This document shows, piece by piece, positions 36,157 through 45,156 of a stretch of 64,000 bases of DNA. The notes beneath the pieces were generated by a model, which did no database searches, had not been told where the DNA came from, and saw only the letters and a list, made by a program, of their open reading frames with translations. Location of the stretch: positions 1 to 64,000 of the forward strand of contig NZ_JAKKIE010000004.1 of the NCBI RefSeq assembly GCF_021742065.1, in the 5' to 3' direction. This DNA comes from Rhizorhapis sp. SPR117. Lineage in GTDB: Bacteria; Pseudomonadota; Alphaproteobacteria; Sphingomonadales; Sphingomonadaceae. Positions within the stretch are counted from its first letter, which is position 1. The number at the start of each line of letters is the position of its first letter. Both the position numbers and the translations under genes were made by a program.

Positions 36157-39072
36157 ATGGGTTTCGAGGGTCAGGATTTCGATGACATCGAGGGAGTTAG
36201 TCCCTCTTTCGTCGAATCACTCTATCGGCAGTTCACCGCTAACCCAAACAGTGTCGCCCCGGAATGGCAGCGTTGGTTTGGCGGGCTGGAGGGTAGTGTT
36301 GCCGGACCGAGCTGGCAGCGGAAAAACTGGCCGGTTGCAGCAACCGATAGTTTGACTGCCGCACTTGACCCGACGCAGATGTCTTCCACGGCGACGCCGC
36401 CTGCTGGAAAGCCGGGTAAGGCGGGCATCTCCGCCGCCGATATCGAATCTGCCGCTGGTGACAGCATTCGGGCGATGATATTGATCCGCACCTATCGTGT
36501 GCGTGGGCATTTGGCGGCGAATCTTGATCCGCTGGGCATTTTGAAGCGTGAACTTCCTGCCGACTTAACCCCGGAATATCATGGTTTCACCGGCGCCGCC
36601 CTTGACAAGCCGATCTATCTCGGCGGGACGTTGGGCCTTGAAACGGCGACCGTGCGCGAACTGGTGGACATATTGCGCGCCAATTATTGCAGCAATGTCG
36701 GCCTGGAATACATGCATATCTCCGACGTGGAGGAACGCCGCTTTCTGCAAGAGCGGATGGAAGGCCGCGACAAGGCCATCGAATTCACGCCGGAGGGCAA
36801 GAAGGCCATTCTGTCCAAGGTGATCCACGCCGAACAATATGAGAAATTTCTCGGCAAAAAATATGTCGGAACCAAGCGCTTTGGTCTCGATGGTGGCGAA
36901 TCGATGATCCCTGCGCTGGAAAGCGTCATCAAATATGGCAGCCAGTTCGGCGTGCGCGAAATTGTGTATGGCATGGCGCATCGCGGTCGTTTGAACGTCC
37001 TCGCCAATGTGATGGCGAAGGGCTTTCGCGTCATATTCCACGAATTTTCTGGGGGCACGGCGAACCCGGAAGATGTCGGCGGTTCGGGCGACGTGAAATA
37101 TCATCTCGGCACCTCTACTGACCGGGAATTCGATGGCATCAACGTCCATATGTCGCTGGTCCCCAACCCTTCGCATCTGGAAACAGTCGATCCGATCGTG
37201 TTGGGCAAGGTTCGTGCGCAGCAGGTGATCCGCGATGACCTTTCTCAGCACAAGGAAGTGCTGCCGGTCCTTATCCATGGCGATGCGGCTTTTGCGGGGC
37301 AGGGGATTGTCTGGGAATGCCTCGGCTTTTCCGGCATCCGCGGATATAATACCGGCGGCTGCATCCACTTCATCGTCAATAATCAGGTGGGTTTCACCAC
37401 CTCGCCGCAATTCGCCCGCTCCTCACCCTATCCCAGCGACGTGGCAAAGGGCGTGCAGGCACCGATTTTCCATGTGAACGGCGATGATCCCGAAGCCGTG
37501 ACCTTCGCCTGTAAGATGGCGATCGAATTCCGTCAGACCTTTCATCGCGACATCGTGATCGACATGTGGTGCTATCGCCGCTTTGGTCACAATGAAGGCG
37601 ATGAGCCAAGCTTCACCCAACCGCTGATGTACAAGGAAATCCGCCAGCATCCGCCGGTCAGTGCCGTTTATGCGACGCGGTTGGAGCAGGAAGGCGTGAT
37701 CGATGAAGGTTTTGCCGCAGCTGCCACCCATGAATTCACCCAGCATCTGGAGGAAGAATTCGAAGCTGCAAAAAGCTACAAGCCCAACAAAGCGGATTGG
37801 TTTGCCGGCCGCTGGTCGGGTCTGCACCAGCCGGCCGACATAGAAACCGCGCGACAGAACGTTGAAACAGCCATTGAAAAGAAGTTGCTCGACAGCCTTG
37901 GCCGCACGCTGACCAAGGTCCCCGCGGACGTGAACGTCCATAAGACGCTGCGCCGCATATTGGAACAGAAAGCCGCGATGTTCAGCAGCGGCGAGGGCTT
38001 CGATTGGGCAACGGGCGAAGCGCTGGCGTTCGGCAGCCTCATCTCCGAAGGCTATAATGTCCGTCTGTCCGGTCAGGATTCCGGTCGTGGCACGTTCAGT
38101 CAGCGCCACAGCGTCTGGGTCGATCAGGACACCGAAGCCAAATATATTCCGTTGACGACTGTGCCGCATGGCAAATTCGAAGTGCTCGACAGTCCGCTTT
38201 CGGAATATGGCGTGCTGGGTTTTGAATATGGCTATGCCATGGCCGATCCCAAAACGCTGGTCCTGTGGGAAGCGCAGTTCGGTGATTTTGCCAATGGCGC
38301 GCAGATCGTCATCGATCAGTATATCGCCTCATCCGAGTCCAAGTGGCTGCGCGCCAACGGCCTGGTCCTGCTGTTGCCGCATGGGTATGAGGGGCAGGGG
38401 CCGGAACATAGTTCCGCGCGTCTGGAGCGTTTTCTGCAACTCTGCGCGGAGGGCAATATACAGGTCGCCAACTGCACCACCCCCGCCAATTATTTTCACA
38501 TCCTGCGCCGCCAGATGCTGCGGTCCTTCCGCAAGCCCCTGATCATCATGACGCCCAAGTCGCTGCTCCGGCACAAGATGGCGGTGTCGAAGGCGGAAGA
38601 CTTCATTGGCGACAAGCACTTCATGCGTATCCTGTCGGACATCAATGCGCCGAAGGATGAGGATACCAAGCGGCTGGTGCTTTGTACTGGCAAGGTCGCC
38701 TATGACCTGATCGAGGCGCGCGATGCGGCAGGCGACAAGAACACACAGATCGTCCGCATCGAGCAACTCTATCCTTTTCCAGCCGAACCGTTGATCGTGC
38801 GCCTCAAGCGCATGGTCAATCTGGAGGAAGTCGTCTGGGCGCAGGAAGAACCGAAAAATAACGGTGCCTGGTTCTTTGTTGACTCCTATATCGAACATTG
38901 CCTTGTGGAGGCAGGTGTCGGCCCAATCCGTGCCCGTTATGCCGGTCGCAAGGCATCGGCATCCCCCGCCACCGGTCTCGCCAAGCGCCACATTGCCGAA
39001 CAGGGCGCATTGGTTGCCGATGCGTTGGGCCACAGCGTCCGTGAAGAAATCAAACGCCAGCAGAAGGGTTAA
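36157..39072 (+). CDS. sucA: 2-oxoglutarate dehydrogenase E1 component
   Basis: 971-residue thiamin diphosphate enzyme that decarboxylates 2-oxoglutarate, E1 of the OGDH complex. The N-terminal segment SPSFVESLYRQF is the E2-binding region. The ThDP fold is recognisable at MAHRGRLNVLANVMAK, GDAAFAGQGIVWECLGFSG and RFGHNEGDEPSFTQP. The C-terminal pyrimidine domain includes HGYEGQGPEHSSARLERFLQL. The gene has a leader of about 170 bases with a hairpin, and AAGGAC precedes the ATG. Confidence 0.97.
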   Translation: MGFEGQDFDDIEGVSPSFVESLYRQFTANPNSVAPEWQRWFGGLEGSVAGPSWQRKNWPVAATDSLTAALDPTQMSSTATPPAGKPGKAGISAADIESAAGDSIRAMILIRTYRVRGHLAANLDPLGILKRELPADLTPEYHGFTGAALDKPIYLGGTLGLETATVRELVDILRANYCSNVGLEYMHISDVEERRFLQERMEGRDKAIEFTPEGKKAILSKVIHAEQYEKFLGKKYVGTKRFGLDGGESMIPALESVIKYGSQFGVREIVYGMAHRGRLNVLANVMAKGFRVIFHEFSGGTANPEDVGGSGDVKYHLGTSTDREFDGINVHMSLVPNPSHLETVDPIVLGKVRAQQVIRDDLSQHKEVLPVLIHGDAAFAGQGIVWECLGFSGIRGYNTGGCIHFIVNNQVGFTTSPQFARSSPYPSDVAKGVQAPIFHVNGDDPEAVTFACKMAIEFRQTFHRDIVIDMWCYRRFGHNEGDEPSFTQPLMYKEIRQHPPVSAVYATRLEQEGVIDEGFAAAATHEFTQHLEEEFEAAKSYKPNKADWFAGRWSGLHQPADIETARQNVETAIEKKLLDSLGRTLTKVPADVNVHKTLRRILEQKAAMFSSGEGFDWATGEALAFGSLISEGYNVRLSGQDSGRGTFSQRHSVWVDQDTEAKYIPLTTVPHGKFEVLDSPLSEYGVLGFEYGYAMADPKTLVLWEAQFGDFANGAQIVIDQYIASSESKWLRANGLVLLLPHGYEGQGPEHSSARLERFLQLCAEGNIQVANCTTPANYFHILRRQMLRSFRKPLIIMTPKSLLRHKMAVSKAEDFIGDKHFMRILSDINAPKDEDTKRLVLCTGKVAYDLIEARDAAGDKNTQIVRIEQLYPFPAEPLIVRLKRMVNLEEVVWAQEEPKNNGAWFFVDSYIEHCLVEAGVGPIRARYAGRKASASPATGLAKRHIAEQGALVADALGHSVREEIKRQQKG

Positions 39073-39081
39073 TCCAAGACC

Positions 39082-40311
39082 ATGGCCACCGAAATCAAAG
39101 TGCCAGTCCTCGGCGAGTCCATTACCGAAGCGACCGTTGGTCAATGGCTGAAAAAGCCCGGCGAAGCGGTTGCCGCCGACGAGCCGGTAGCGAGCCTTGA
39201 AACCGACAAGGTGGCCATTGATGTGCCATCCCCGGTCGCCGGCGTGATGGGCGATCTGTTGGTGGCAGAGGGTGATACGGTGCAGGTTGGCACAATTATC
39301 GGCTATGTCGAAGCAGGCAGCGGTGCCCCGGCGAAGAAGGAAGCGCCTGCGCCTTCCGCTCCCGCAGCAGCACCGACGCCAACGCCAACGCCAACGCCAA
39401 CGCCAACGCATGAAGAAAGCGCATCCGCCGCACTGACCCTGTCGCCCGCCGTACGTCGACTCGTGCTGGAGCATGGCCTGGACCCCACCGCTATCAAGGG
39501 CACGGGCAAGGATGGCCGATTGACAAAGGACGACGTCATGGGCGCCGTTCAAGCTGGCAGTGCCCCGGCCGATGCACCTGCCGCTGCGGTCTCGGCGCCT
39601 GCCGCTTCGGGTCGCAATGAAGAACGTGTGCGTATGACACGCCTGCGCCAGACCATCGCCAAGCGATTGAAAAGCGCACAGGAAAATGCCGCTCTGCTCA
39701 CAACTTTCAACGATGTCGATATGACCGCTGTTATGGAGGCGCGCGCCAAGTACAAGGACTTGTTCGAAAAGAAACATGGCGTGCGGTTGGGCTTCATGGG
39801 CTTTTTCGTGAAGGCTGCCTGTATGGCGCTGAAAGATGTGCCGTCAGTCAACGCCTTTATCGAGGGCGATGAGATCGTCTATCACGACTATGCCGATGTA
39901 TCGGTCGCGGTCAGCGCGCCCAATGGTCTGGTCGTCCCGGTCATCCGCGATGCGCAGACCATGAGTGTTGCCGACGTAGAGCGCACCATCGGTGATTTTG
40001 GCAAGCGGGCCAAGGATGGCACGCTCACCATGGAAGAAATGAAGGGCGGTACTTTCACGATATCAAACGGCGGCGTCTTCGGCTCGCTGATGTCCACACC
40101 GATCATCAATCCGCCGCAGAGCGCGGTTCTGGGCCTGCACCGCATTGAAGAGCGTCCGGTCGTCCGTGACGGGCAGATCGTGGCGCGGCCGATGATGTAT
40201 CTGGCGCTTTCCTATGACCACCGGATTATCGATGGACGCGAGGCAGTGACGTTCCTTGTGGCGCTCAAGAATGCAATTGAAGACCCGACGCGGCTTTTGA
40301 TTGACCTTTAA
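39082..40311 (+). CDS. sucB: Dihydrolipoamide succinyltransferase (E2 of OGDH)
   Basis: 409-residue E2 core. One lipoyl domain (about 1-77) has the lipoylation motif [18 protein letters not shown] flexible linker contains a (TP)n run encoded by a 6-bp microsatellite at 39376-39405. The peripheral subunit-binding domain follows ([19 protein letters not shown]), and then the catalytic domain with the terminal [13 protein letters not shown], where His and Asp form the active site. It starts ten bases after sucA. Confidence 0.97.
   Translation: MATEIKVPVLGESITEATVGQWLKKPGEAVAADEPVASLETDKVAIDVPSPVAGVMGDLLVAEGDTVQVGTIIGYVEAGSGAPAKKEAPAPSAPAAAPTPTPTPTPTPTHEESASAALTLSPAVRRLVLEHGLDPTAIKGTGKDGRLTKDDVMGAVQAGSAPADAPAAAVSAPAASGRNEERVRMTRLRQTIAKRLKSAQENAALLTTFNDVDMTAVMEARAKYKDLFEKKHGVRLGFMGFFVKAACMALKDVPSVNAFIEGDEIVYHDYADVSVAVSAPNGLVVPVIRDAQTMSVADVERTIGDFGKRAKDGTLTMEEMKGGTFTISNGGVFGSLMSTPIINPPQSAVLGLHRIEERPVVRDGQIVARPMMYLALSYDHRIIDGREAVTFLVALKNAIEDPTRLLIDL
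39376..39411 (+). repeat. Hexanucleotide microsatellite in the sucB linker
   Basis: Five perfect ACGCCA units (39376-39405) followed by ACGCAT. They encode a run of Thr-Pro pairs in the inter-domain linker. The unit length is a multiple of three, so slippage would change the linker length without shifting the frame. Confidence 0.85.
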
Positions 40312-40342
40312 GCGTTAACTTTCCCCCTTTCTGGAGTTTGGA

Positions 40343-41737
40343 ATGGCTGAGTTCGACTATGACGTCCTGGTAATCGGCGCTGGTCCCGGCGGTTATGTCG
40401 CGGCCATCCGCGCGGCGCAGTTGGGCCTGAAGACCGCCTGCGTCGAAGGGCGGGAGACGCTGGGCGGAACCTGTCTCAATGTCGGCTGCATTCCGTCGAA
40501 GGCGTTGCTGCACGCCTCCGAACTCTATGAAGAGGCGGCATCGGGCGCTCTGGAGAAGTTTGGTGTAAAGATGAGCGGCGTGAAGCTCGACATCGACCAG
40601 ATGCTTGCTGAAAAAACCAAGGCGGTTGGCGAACTGACCGGCGGCATCGAATATCTGTTCAAGAAGAACAAGGTTGATTGGCTGAAAGGCTATGCCGCGT
40701 TCAAGGACGCCCACAGCGTTGAGGTCGCAGGCAAAAACTATAGCGCGAAGAATGTCGTCATTGCGACCGGCTCATCGGTCACGCCGTTGCCGGGCGTGGA
40801 GATTGACGGCAAGGTTATCGTCGACAGCACCGGCGCGCTGGCATTGCCCAAGGTGCCAAAGCATATGGTCGTCATTGGCGGCGGTGTGATCGGGCTGGAG
40901 CTTGGATCGGTCTGGCGGCGTCTGGGTGCGCAGGTGACGGTCGTTGAATTCCTGGACCAGATCTTGCCCGGCATGGATGGTGAAATTCGCAAGGAAGCGG
41001 CCAAGATATTCAAGAAGCAAGGTTTCGATATCAAGCTGGGCACAAAAGTTACAGGCGCGACCGTCAAGGGCGGAAGGGCGACGCTGACTGTCGAACCGGC
41101 CAAGGGTGGCGAGGCGGAAACGATCGAGGCCGACTGCGTGCTCGTCGCCATTGGCCGCAAGCCCAATACGGACGGCCTTGCACTCGACAAGGCGGGCCTT
41201 GCCGTCAATGCGCGTGGCCAGATCGATACGGGCCATGATTTCGCGACAACCGTCGAAGGTGTCTGGGCTATAGGCGATGTCATTCCTGGCCCCATGCTGG
41301 CCCATAAGGCGGAAGATGAAGGAATTGCGGTTGCCGAAAATATCGCGGGCCTGACCGGAATCGTAAACCATGACGTGATCCCGGCGGTCGTTTATACCTA
41401 TCCCGAAATCGCCAGCGTCGGTCTGACCGAAGAACAGGCGAAAGAAAAGGGCGCGATCAGGGTCGGCAAATTCCCGATGATGGCGAACAGCCGCGCCAAG
41501 ACCAATCGCGACACCGACGGCTTCGTCAAGGTGATTGCCGATGCGGAGACCGACAGAGTGCTGGGCGTCCACATCATTGCATCGCTTGCCGGTACGATGA
41601 TTGCGCAAGCGGCGCAAGCGATGGAATTCGGCGCATCATCGGAAGATATCGCCTATACTTGCCACGCGCATCCCACGCATAATGAAGCGGTCAAGGAAGC
41701 GGCGATGGCGGTGCTAGGCAAGCCCATCCATATTTGA
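40343..41737 (+). CDS. lpd: Dihydrolipoyl dehydrogenase (E3)
   Basis: 464-residue FAD flavoprotein that reoxidises the lipoyl groups of the OGDH complex. The FAD motif is VIGAGPGGYVAAIRAAQ, the redox-active disulfide is GGTCLNVGCIPSK, NAD binds at VIGGGVIGLELGSVW, and the C-terminal AHPTHNEAVKEAAM carries the catalytic His-Glu. Last gene of the mdh-sucD-sucA-sucB-lpd cluster; a GC-rich terminator follows. Confidence 0.97.
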   Translation: MAEFDYDVLVIGAGPGGYVAAIRAAQLGLKTACVEGRETLGGTCLNVGCIPSKALLHASELYEEAASGALEKFGVKMSGVKLDIDQMLAEKTKAVGELTGGIEYLFKKNKVDWLKGYAAFKDAHSVEVAGKNYSAKNVVIATGSSVTPLPGVEIDGKVIVDSTGALALPKVPKHMVVIGGGVIGLELGSVWRRLGAQVTVVEFLDQILPGMDGEIRKEAAKIFKKQGFDIKLGTKVTGATVKGGRATLTVEPAKGGEAETIEADCVLVAIGRKPNTDGLALDKAGLAVNARGQIDTGHDFATTVEGVWAIGDVIPGPMLAHKAEDEGIAVAENIAGLTGIVNHDVIPAVVYTYPEIASVGLTEEQAKEKGAIRVGKFPMMANSRAKTNRDTDGFVKVIADAETDRVLGVHIIASLAGTMIAQAAQAMEFGASSEDIAYTCHAHPTHNEAVKEAAMAVLGKPIHI

Positions 41738-41750
41738 TCGACTCGAAAAA

Positions 41751-41774
41751 GCCGGGGTGGAAAACCACCCCGGC
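41751..41774. terminator. Convergent terminator between lpd and the RcnB-like gene
   Basis: Perfect 10-bp stem GCCGGGGTGG and CCACCCCGGC with an AAAA loop. On the minus strand it is followed by TTTTTCGAG, a good terminator for the RcnB-like gene; on the plus strand the following T-tract is weaker (TCTTTCT). It probably works in both directions. Confidence 0.85.
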
Positions 41775-41809
41775 CAATCGTCTTTCTGATGGTCAGATCA
41801 GGTGTGTGC

Positions 41810-42544
41810 TTAATCGAAAAAGTTGTAGATCACATCAACGACATAACCATCCCGAATGTCTATCAGTAGCGCGTCGTCATAGTAGCGAATCCAGCGCATC
41901 GATCCGTAAGCGGGCGGCAGGCGGTAATACCAGGGATCATCGATCCAGTAGTTGCGGCTATAGAGCGGCCCGCCCAAATAGATGCCAACGGAAAAGCGGC
42001 TATAACCATGGTTCCATCCGCGCGGCGCATAATAGCGGCCCGACCGATAGATGTGCCTGTGTGTCTGGCGATAGTTGCGCCAGTCATAGCGGCGGTCATT
42101 GCGCCAGTTATGGCTCCAACGGCGTTGATCGGACCAGCGGTTTGCAACCCGGTTTCGGTGATCGTCCCGACGATTCTCACGCCAATCGCGCCGATTTTCA
42201 TGCCGGTCATCGCGTCTTACGATGCGGGGGTTGTGCCGATCATCGCGACGATCCCGGCGTGCATCATGGCGATTCTCATGCCGTGTTTCGCGCCAGTTAC
42301 GCTGATTGTCGCGGCGGTCAACGCGGCGTTCCGAACGGTCGCCGCGTCGATCATTGCGATCCGCAATGCGCGTGGTGGCGCGCCGGTTATTGTCTGACCT
42401 AGTGTGGTCGCGTTGATTCGCCTTATCTTGATTAGCCTTGTCCCGCCGCTCTATCTGATAATTGGGCAGTTGGGCGGCCATGGCCGTCGCAATGGGTGTA
42501 AAGGCCGTGGCGGCCATCAGTCCCGCCAAAATGAAATGTCTCAT
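41810..42544 (-). CDS. RcnB-like periplasmic protein, Arg/Asp/Asn-rich
   Basis: 244-residue secreted protein. A signal peptide (ends AMAAQ) is followed by about 140 residues packed with R, D, N, H and W in short repeats such as RRDDRHENRRDWRENRRDD, then an RcnB-like C-terminal domain with YAPRGWNHGYSRFSVGIYLGG and YDDALLIDIRDGYVVDVIY. In E. coli RcnB takes part in nickel/cobalt homeostasis; the role in sphingomonads is unknown. The skewed composition makes it look repeat-derived. It ends at the convergent terminator. Confidence 0.78.
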   Translation of the reverse strand: MRHFILAGLMAATAFTPIATAMAAQLPNYQIERRDKANQDKANQRDHTRSDNNRRATTRIADRNDRRGDRSERRVDRRDNQRNWRETRHENRHDARRDRRDDRHNPRIVRRDDRHENRRDWRENRRDDHRNRVANRWSDQRRWSHNWRNDRRYDWRNYRQTHRHIYRSGRYYAPRGWNHGYSRFSVGIYLGGPLYSRNYWIDDPWYYRLPPAYGSMRWIRYYDDALLIDIRDGYVVDVIYNFFD

Positions 42545-42643
42545 CTCAAATCCTCCAAAGGGGCTTCCGGCCCACTGTGGATACAGGGTTACTCCCCTGT
42601 AAATGAGTCATTGCTGAATTGCTTAGTCAGCAAAGAGCAATAA

Positions 42644-43189
42644 TCATTCGCCGTCAGGCGTCGATAGCGCCGGCACCACTCTGGCCGCGTCCTGGGGTGT
42701 GATGCCGGATGGCGGGGCGGCGGCAATGCTTTCTTCCCGCCGCATGATCCGGCCCGCACGCTTTACCGCTTCCCGAATGCGGGGATAGGTGCCGCAGCGG
42801 CATATATTCGTGATCGCCGCGTCAATGTCCTCGTCGTTGGGATTGGGATTTTTCTTTAGCAATACAGATGCGGCCATGATCATGCCGGGTTGGCAGAAGC
42901 CGCATTGCGGCACATTTTCGGCCGCCCACGCCTGTTGCACCGGATGACTGCGATCAGGGGAGAGTGCCTCGATCGTCGTGACGAAGCGACCTTCGGCCGC
43001 AGCGATGCTGACAAGGCAACTGCGGACCGCCTCCCCATCTATGTCGACCGTGCATGCGCCGCAATCGCCAGTTCCGCAGCCATATTTTGTGCCCGTCAGG
43101 TTGGATGCGTCGCGCAGCGCCCAAAGCAGCGGGGTGTCAGGGTCCATGCGATATTGAATGGGCCGGTCATTGACGGTGAATTTGGTCAT
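42644..43189 (-). CDS. iorA: [2Fe-2S] subunit of a molybdenum hydroxylase (isoquinoline 1-oxidoreductase alpha type)
   Basis: 181-residue small subunit with a ferredoxin-like cluster motif, [16 protein letters not shown], and a second cluster domain, [10 protein letters not shown] plus [15 protein letters not shown]. It would transfer electrons from a molybdopterin large subunit to an acceptor. The large subunit (iorB), which normally follows, is absent: the next gene downstream encodes the RcnB-like protein. A C-terminal tail rich in Ala/Pro is unusual. The start at 43189 (MTKFTVNDR) lacks an obvious ribosome binding site. Confidence 0.85.
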   Translation of the reverse strand: MTKFTVNDRPIQYRMDPDTPLLWALRDASNLTGTKYGCGTGDCGACTVDIDGEAVRSCLVSIAAAEGRFVTTIEALSPDRSHPVQQAWAAENVPQCGFCQPGMIMAASVLLKKNPNPNDEDIDAAITNICRCGTYPRIREAVKRAGRIMRREESIAAAPPSGITPQDAARVVPALSTPDGE

Positions 43190-43497
43190 GTGATTGCGTA
43201 AACCATCTGCTTGCGGAATGGGAGGGGGAAGCATACCCGCTCCAGATCCTTTGAAGCCTGACACCCGATCTGTTCTGTTTGCGCCACTATCGGCCAGAAA
43301 ACGCCATCTGTCGAGTTTATGCGGCGTGTTTTGGATGGCTTTTGACTTGATATTCTCCGACTCCGCTGATAGGGCGCCCGACATACGGCGCAGTCCTTGC
43401 CTGCGACGAACCCTGTTTATGTGCTTTCGGTTTGCCCGTTGGCGGCGCACTATGCGGCTGGCGGATGATATCGTTTCGGTTGGAGATTGACTGGCTT
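43190..43497. other. Intergenic region between iorA and rpsU
   Basis: 308 bases separating the divergent iorA and rpsU genes. No gene or repeat recognised. TTGACT at 43342 followed by TGATAG 19 bases later could be part of an rpsU promoter; the spacing is poor, so this is weak. No riboswitch pattern was identified. Confidence 0.4.
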
Positions 43498-43704
43498 ATG
43501 CAAATTATCGTTCGCGACAACAATGTTGACCAGGCGCTGCGGGCGCTGAAGAAGAAGCTGCAGCGTGAAGGCGTGTATCGCGAAATGAAATTGCGCCGCC
43601 ATTATGAGAAGCCATCGGAAAAGCGCGCCCGTGAAAAGGCTGCTGCTATTCGTCGCGCTCGCAAGCTGGAACGCAAGCGGGTCGAACGCGACGGTGCCCG
43701 TTAA
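43498..43704 (+). CDS. rpsU: 30S ribosomal protein S21
   Basis: 68-residue, highly basic ribosomal protein S21. It begins [20 protein letters not shown] and ends in an Arg/Lys-rich helix. S21 is among the last proteins added to the 30S subunit and assists initiation. GGAG lies eleven bases before the ATG at 43498; a longer in-frame opening from 43432 is not part of the conserved protein. It is followed by the FKBP gene 44 bases later. Confidence 0.97.
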   Translation: MQIIVRDNNVDQALRALKKKLQREGVYREMKLRRHYEKPSEKRAREKAAAIRRARKLERKRVERDGAR

Positions 43705-43748
43705 GACCTTACTTACGCGTTTCTCTCTTTCATAAGGGCTGCTCCGGC

Positions 43749-44321
43749 ATGTCGGAAATCACCGCCGTTCCCCTTCGTCCCATTGCCAAGGGATCGCTGG
43801 TCAAATTGTGGCTGGGTATCGCTGTTGCGTTGCTGGTTGCGGCGGGTTTGGCCTATGTGGGAACGCGAGGCGTCGTCGATAAATCGCCGGCGGGCTTCAT
43901 GGCCGCCAATGCGCGGGACGAAGGCGTGGTCACGACGAAAAGCGGTTTGCAATACAAGATACTGGAAGCGGGCAAGGGCGACAGCCCGACCACGGACGAC
44001 GTCGCTTTGATAAACTATACCGGCATGTTGATCGACGGCAAGGTGTTCGACCAGAATGAACGTGCGCCGCTGGAAGTTGCTGGCGTCGTACCGGGCTTTT
44101 CCGAAGGGCTGCAACTGATGCAGCGCGGCGGCAAATATCGGCTCTGGATCCCACCACAACTCGGCTATGGTTCGGACGTGCCGGCTGGTGGTCCGATTCC
44201 CAAGGACAGCATTCTTGTGTTTGATGTCGAACTGCTCGACTATATCTCCAGAGCACAGTTGATGCAGATGCAGCAAATGCAACAGATGCAGCAGCAGGCC
44301 CCGGCCCCCGCAGGACAATAG
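43749..44321 (+). CDS. FKBP-type peptidyl-prolyl isomerase, membrane-anchored
   Basis: 190-residue isomerase. An uncleaved transmembrane segment (about 20-40, WLGIAVALLVAAGLAYVG) anchors it with the catalytic domain in the periplasm. The FKBP core carries VLINYTG-like NYTGMLIDGKVFD, VVPGFSEGLQLM and KYRLWIPPQLGYG. The C-terminal tail is a methionine-glutamine run (MQMQQMQQMQQQ) and a Pro/Ala end. It may fold envelope proteins. Usually found next to rpsU in this group. Confidence 0.92.
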   Translation: MSEITAVPLRPIAKGSLVKLWLGIAVALLVAAGLAYVGTRGVVDKSPAGFMAANARDEGVVTTKSGLQYKILEAGKGDSPTTDDVALINYTGMLIDGKVFDQNERAPLEVAGVVPGFSEGLQLMQRGGKYRLWIPPQLGYGSDVPAGGPIPKDSILVFDVELLDYISRAQLMQMQQMQQMQQQAPAPAGQ

Positions 44322-44326
44322 TCCTT

Positions 44327-44346
44327 AACAACCTCTGTTGTTTTTC
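44327..44346 (+). terminator. Weak terminator after the FKBP gene
   Basis: AACAAC, loop CTCT, GTTGTT, then TTTCT. The stem is AT-rich and only six pairs, so efficiency is uncertain. Confidence 0.35.
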
Positions 44347-44438
44347 TGGTCCGGTGTACGATTTTTCGTGGAACCTTAACCTCCTGCTTACCTTGATGTG
44401 CGAAATAGAAGCCAGAGATTCGACCCGAATGGGGCAAT

Positions 44439-44774
44439 ATGGCTGCGCATAACCAAGCTTTCACTGACCAACCGGAACGATTGAACGATCGGCACAACCT
44501 GCTGATCAGCGTCAAGCTGCGCCGATCGGGTGAAAACTGGTTCAATGCACGACTTGCCAATCTGTCACCGACAGGGTTCCGCGTTCAAAGCTTTGCCAAG
44601 CTGGAAATGGATTCCCTTATCTGGGTGATGCTGCCGGGTTTCGATGCGCGGCGGGCCAAGGTGATCTGGACGCGCGATCATGAGAGCGGATGCCAGTTTG
44701 AGCGACCGCTTCACCCGGCAATCTTCGACCATATTCTGCGCATGAACCGGATGCGCGCGCGTCAGGAATCATGA
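44439..44774 (+). CDS. PilZ domain protein
   Basis: 111-residue single-domain protein. The c-di-GMP motifs are visible as RLNDR near residue 14-18 (RxxxR) and NLSPTGFRVQS near 41-51 (D/NxSxxG). It is a predicted cyclic di-GMP receptor that would change conformation on binding. No partner output domain is fused or encoded beside it. It is followed by a noncoding stretch containing a large inverted repeat. Confidence 0.85.
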   Translation: MAAHNQAFTDQPERLNDRHNLLISVKLRRSGENWFNARLANLSPTGFRVQSFAKLEMDSLIWVMLPGFDARRAKVIWTRDHESGCQFERPLHPAIFDHILRMNRMRARQES

Positions 44775-45156
44775 ACGCCTAGAATGGTGGAATTGAAGTT
44801 CGCGACATTGGAAGGCCGTCACCCTGAAACAAGTTGGCAATTGTGCCCTTGAAACATGTAGCCAATCTCCCTCTCCCCTGTGGGGATCGTTGCATAATTT
44901 CATTTTACCGTCATCCCCGCGAAGGCGGGGATCCATCTCCTGACCTGACCGCTTGATTTTACGTCGGGAGATGGGTTCCCGCCTTCGCGGGAACGACGAA
45001 AATCAGGAAATGTACGAATTATGCAATAGTCCCTTCAGGGGAGGGCTATGATGGCGAGCCCAGCCTACTTGTCGCAACGGTATGATTCCCAAACAAGTTC
45101 AGCATGATGATTCTTATGTGACGAACGGAAGTGGAGTAACCTAAACTCATCACGCT
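44775..45156. other. Non-coding region holding the nested inverted repeat
   Basis: 382 bases between the PilZ gene and the LysR gene, convergent at their ends. Apart from the inverted repeat at 44873-45043, no gene, promoter or RNA was recognised. Confidence 0.6.
44873..45043. repeat. 171-bp nested inverted repeat (MITE/BIME-like)
   Basis: Outer arms 44873-44899 and 45017-45043 pair as CTCCCCTG, GGGA and TTGCATAATT against their complements. Inner arms 44910-44940 and 44967-44997 (31 bases each) match with about four or five differences, which preserve each local hairpin. The spacer is about 25 bases. The inner units belong to the same palindrome family as at 4463 and 33784. No transposase frame is inside. 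Confidence 0.8.

Noticed and set aside
38329..39777. 482-codon minus-strand frame opposite sucA/sucB
   Set aside because: Crosses the junction of two conserved genes; glycine/arginine runs come from the reverse of the Thr-Pro microsatellite.
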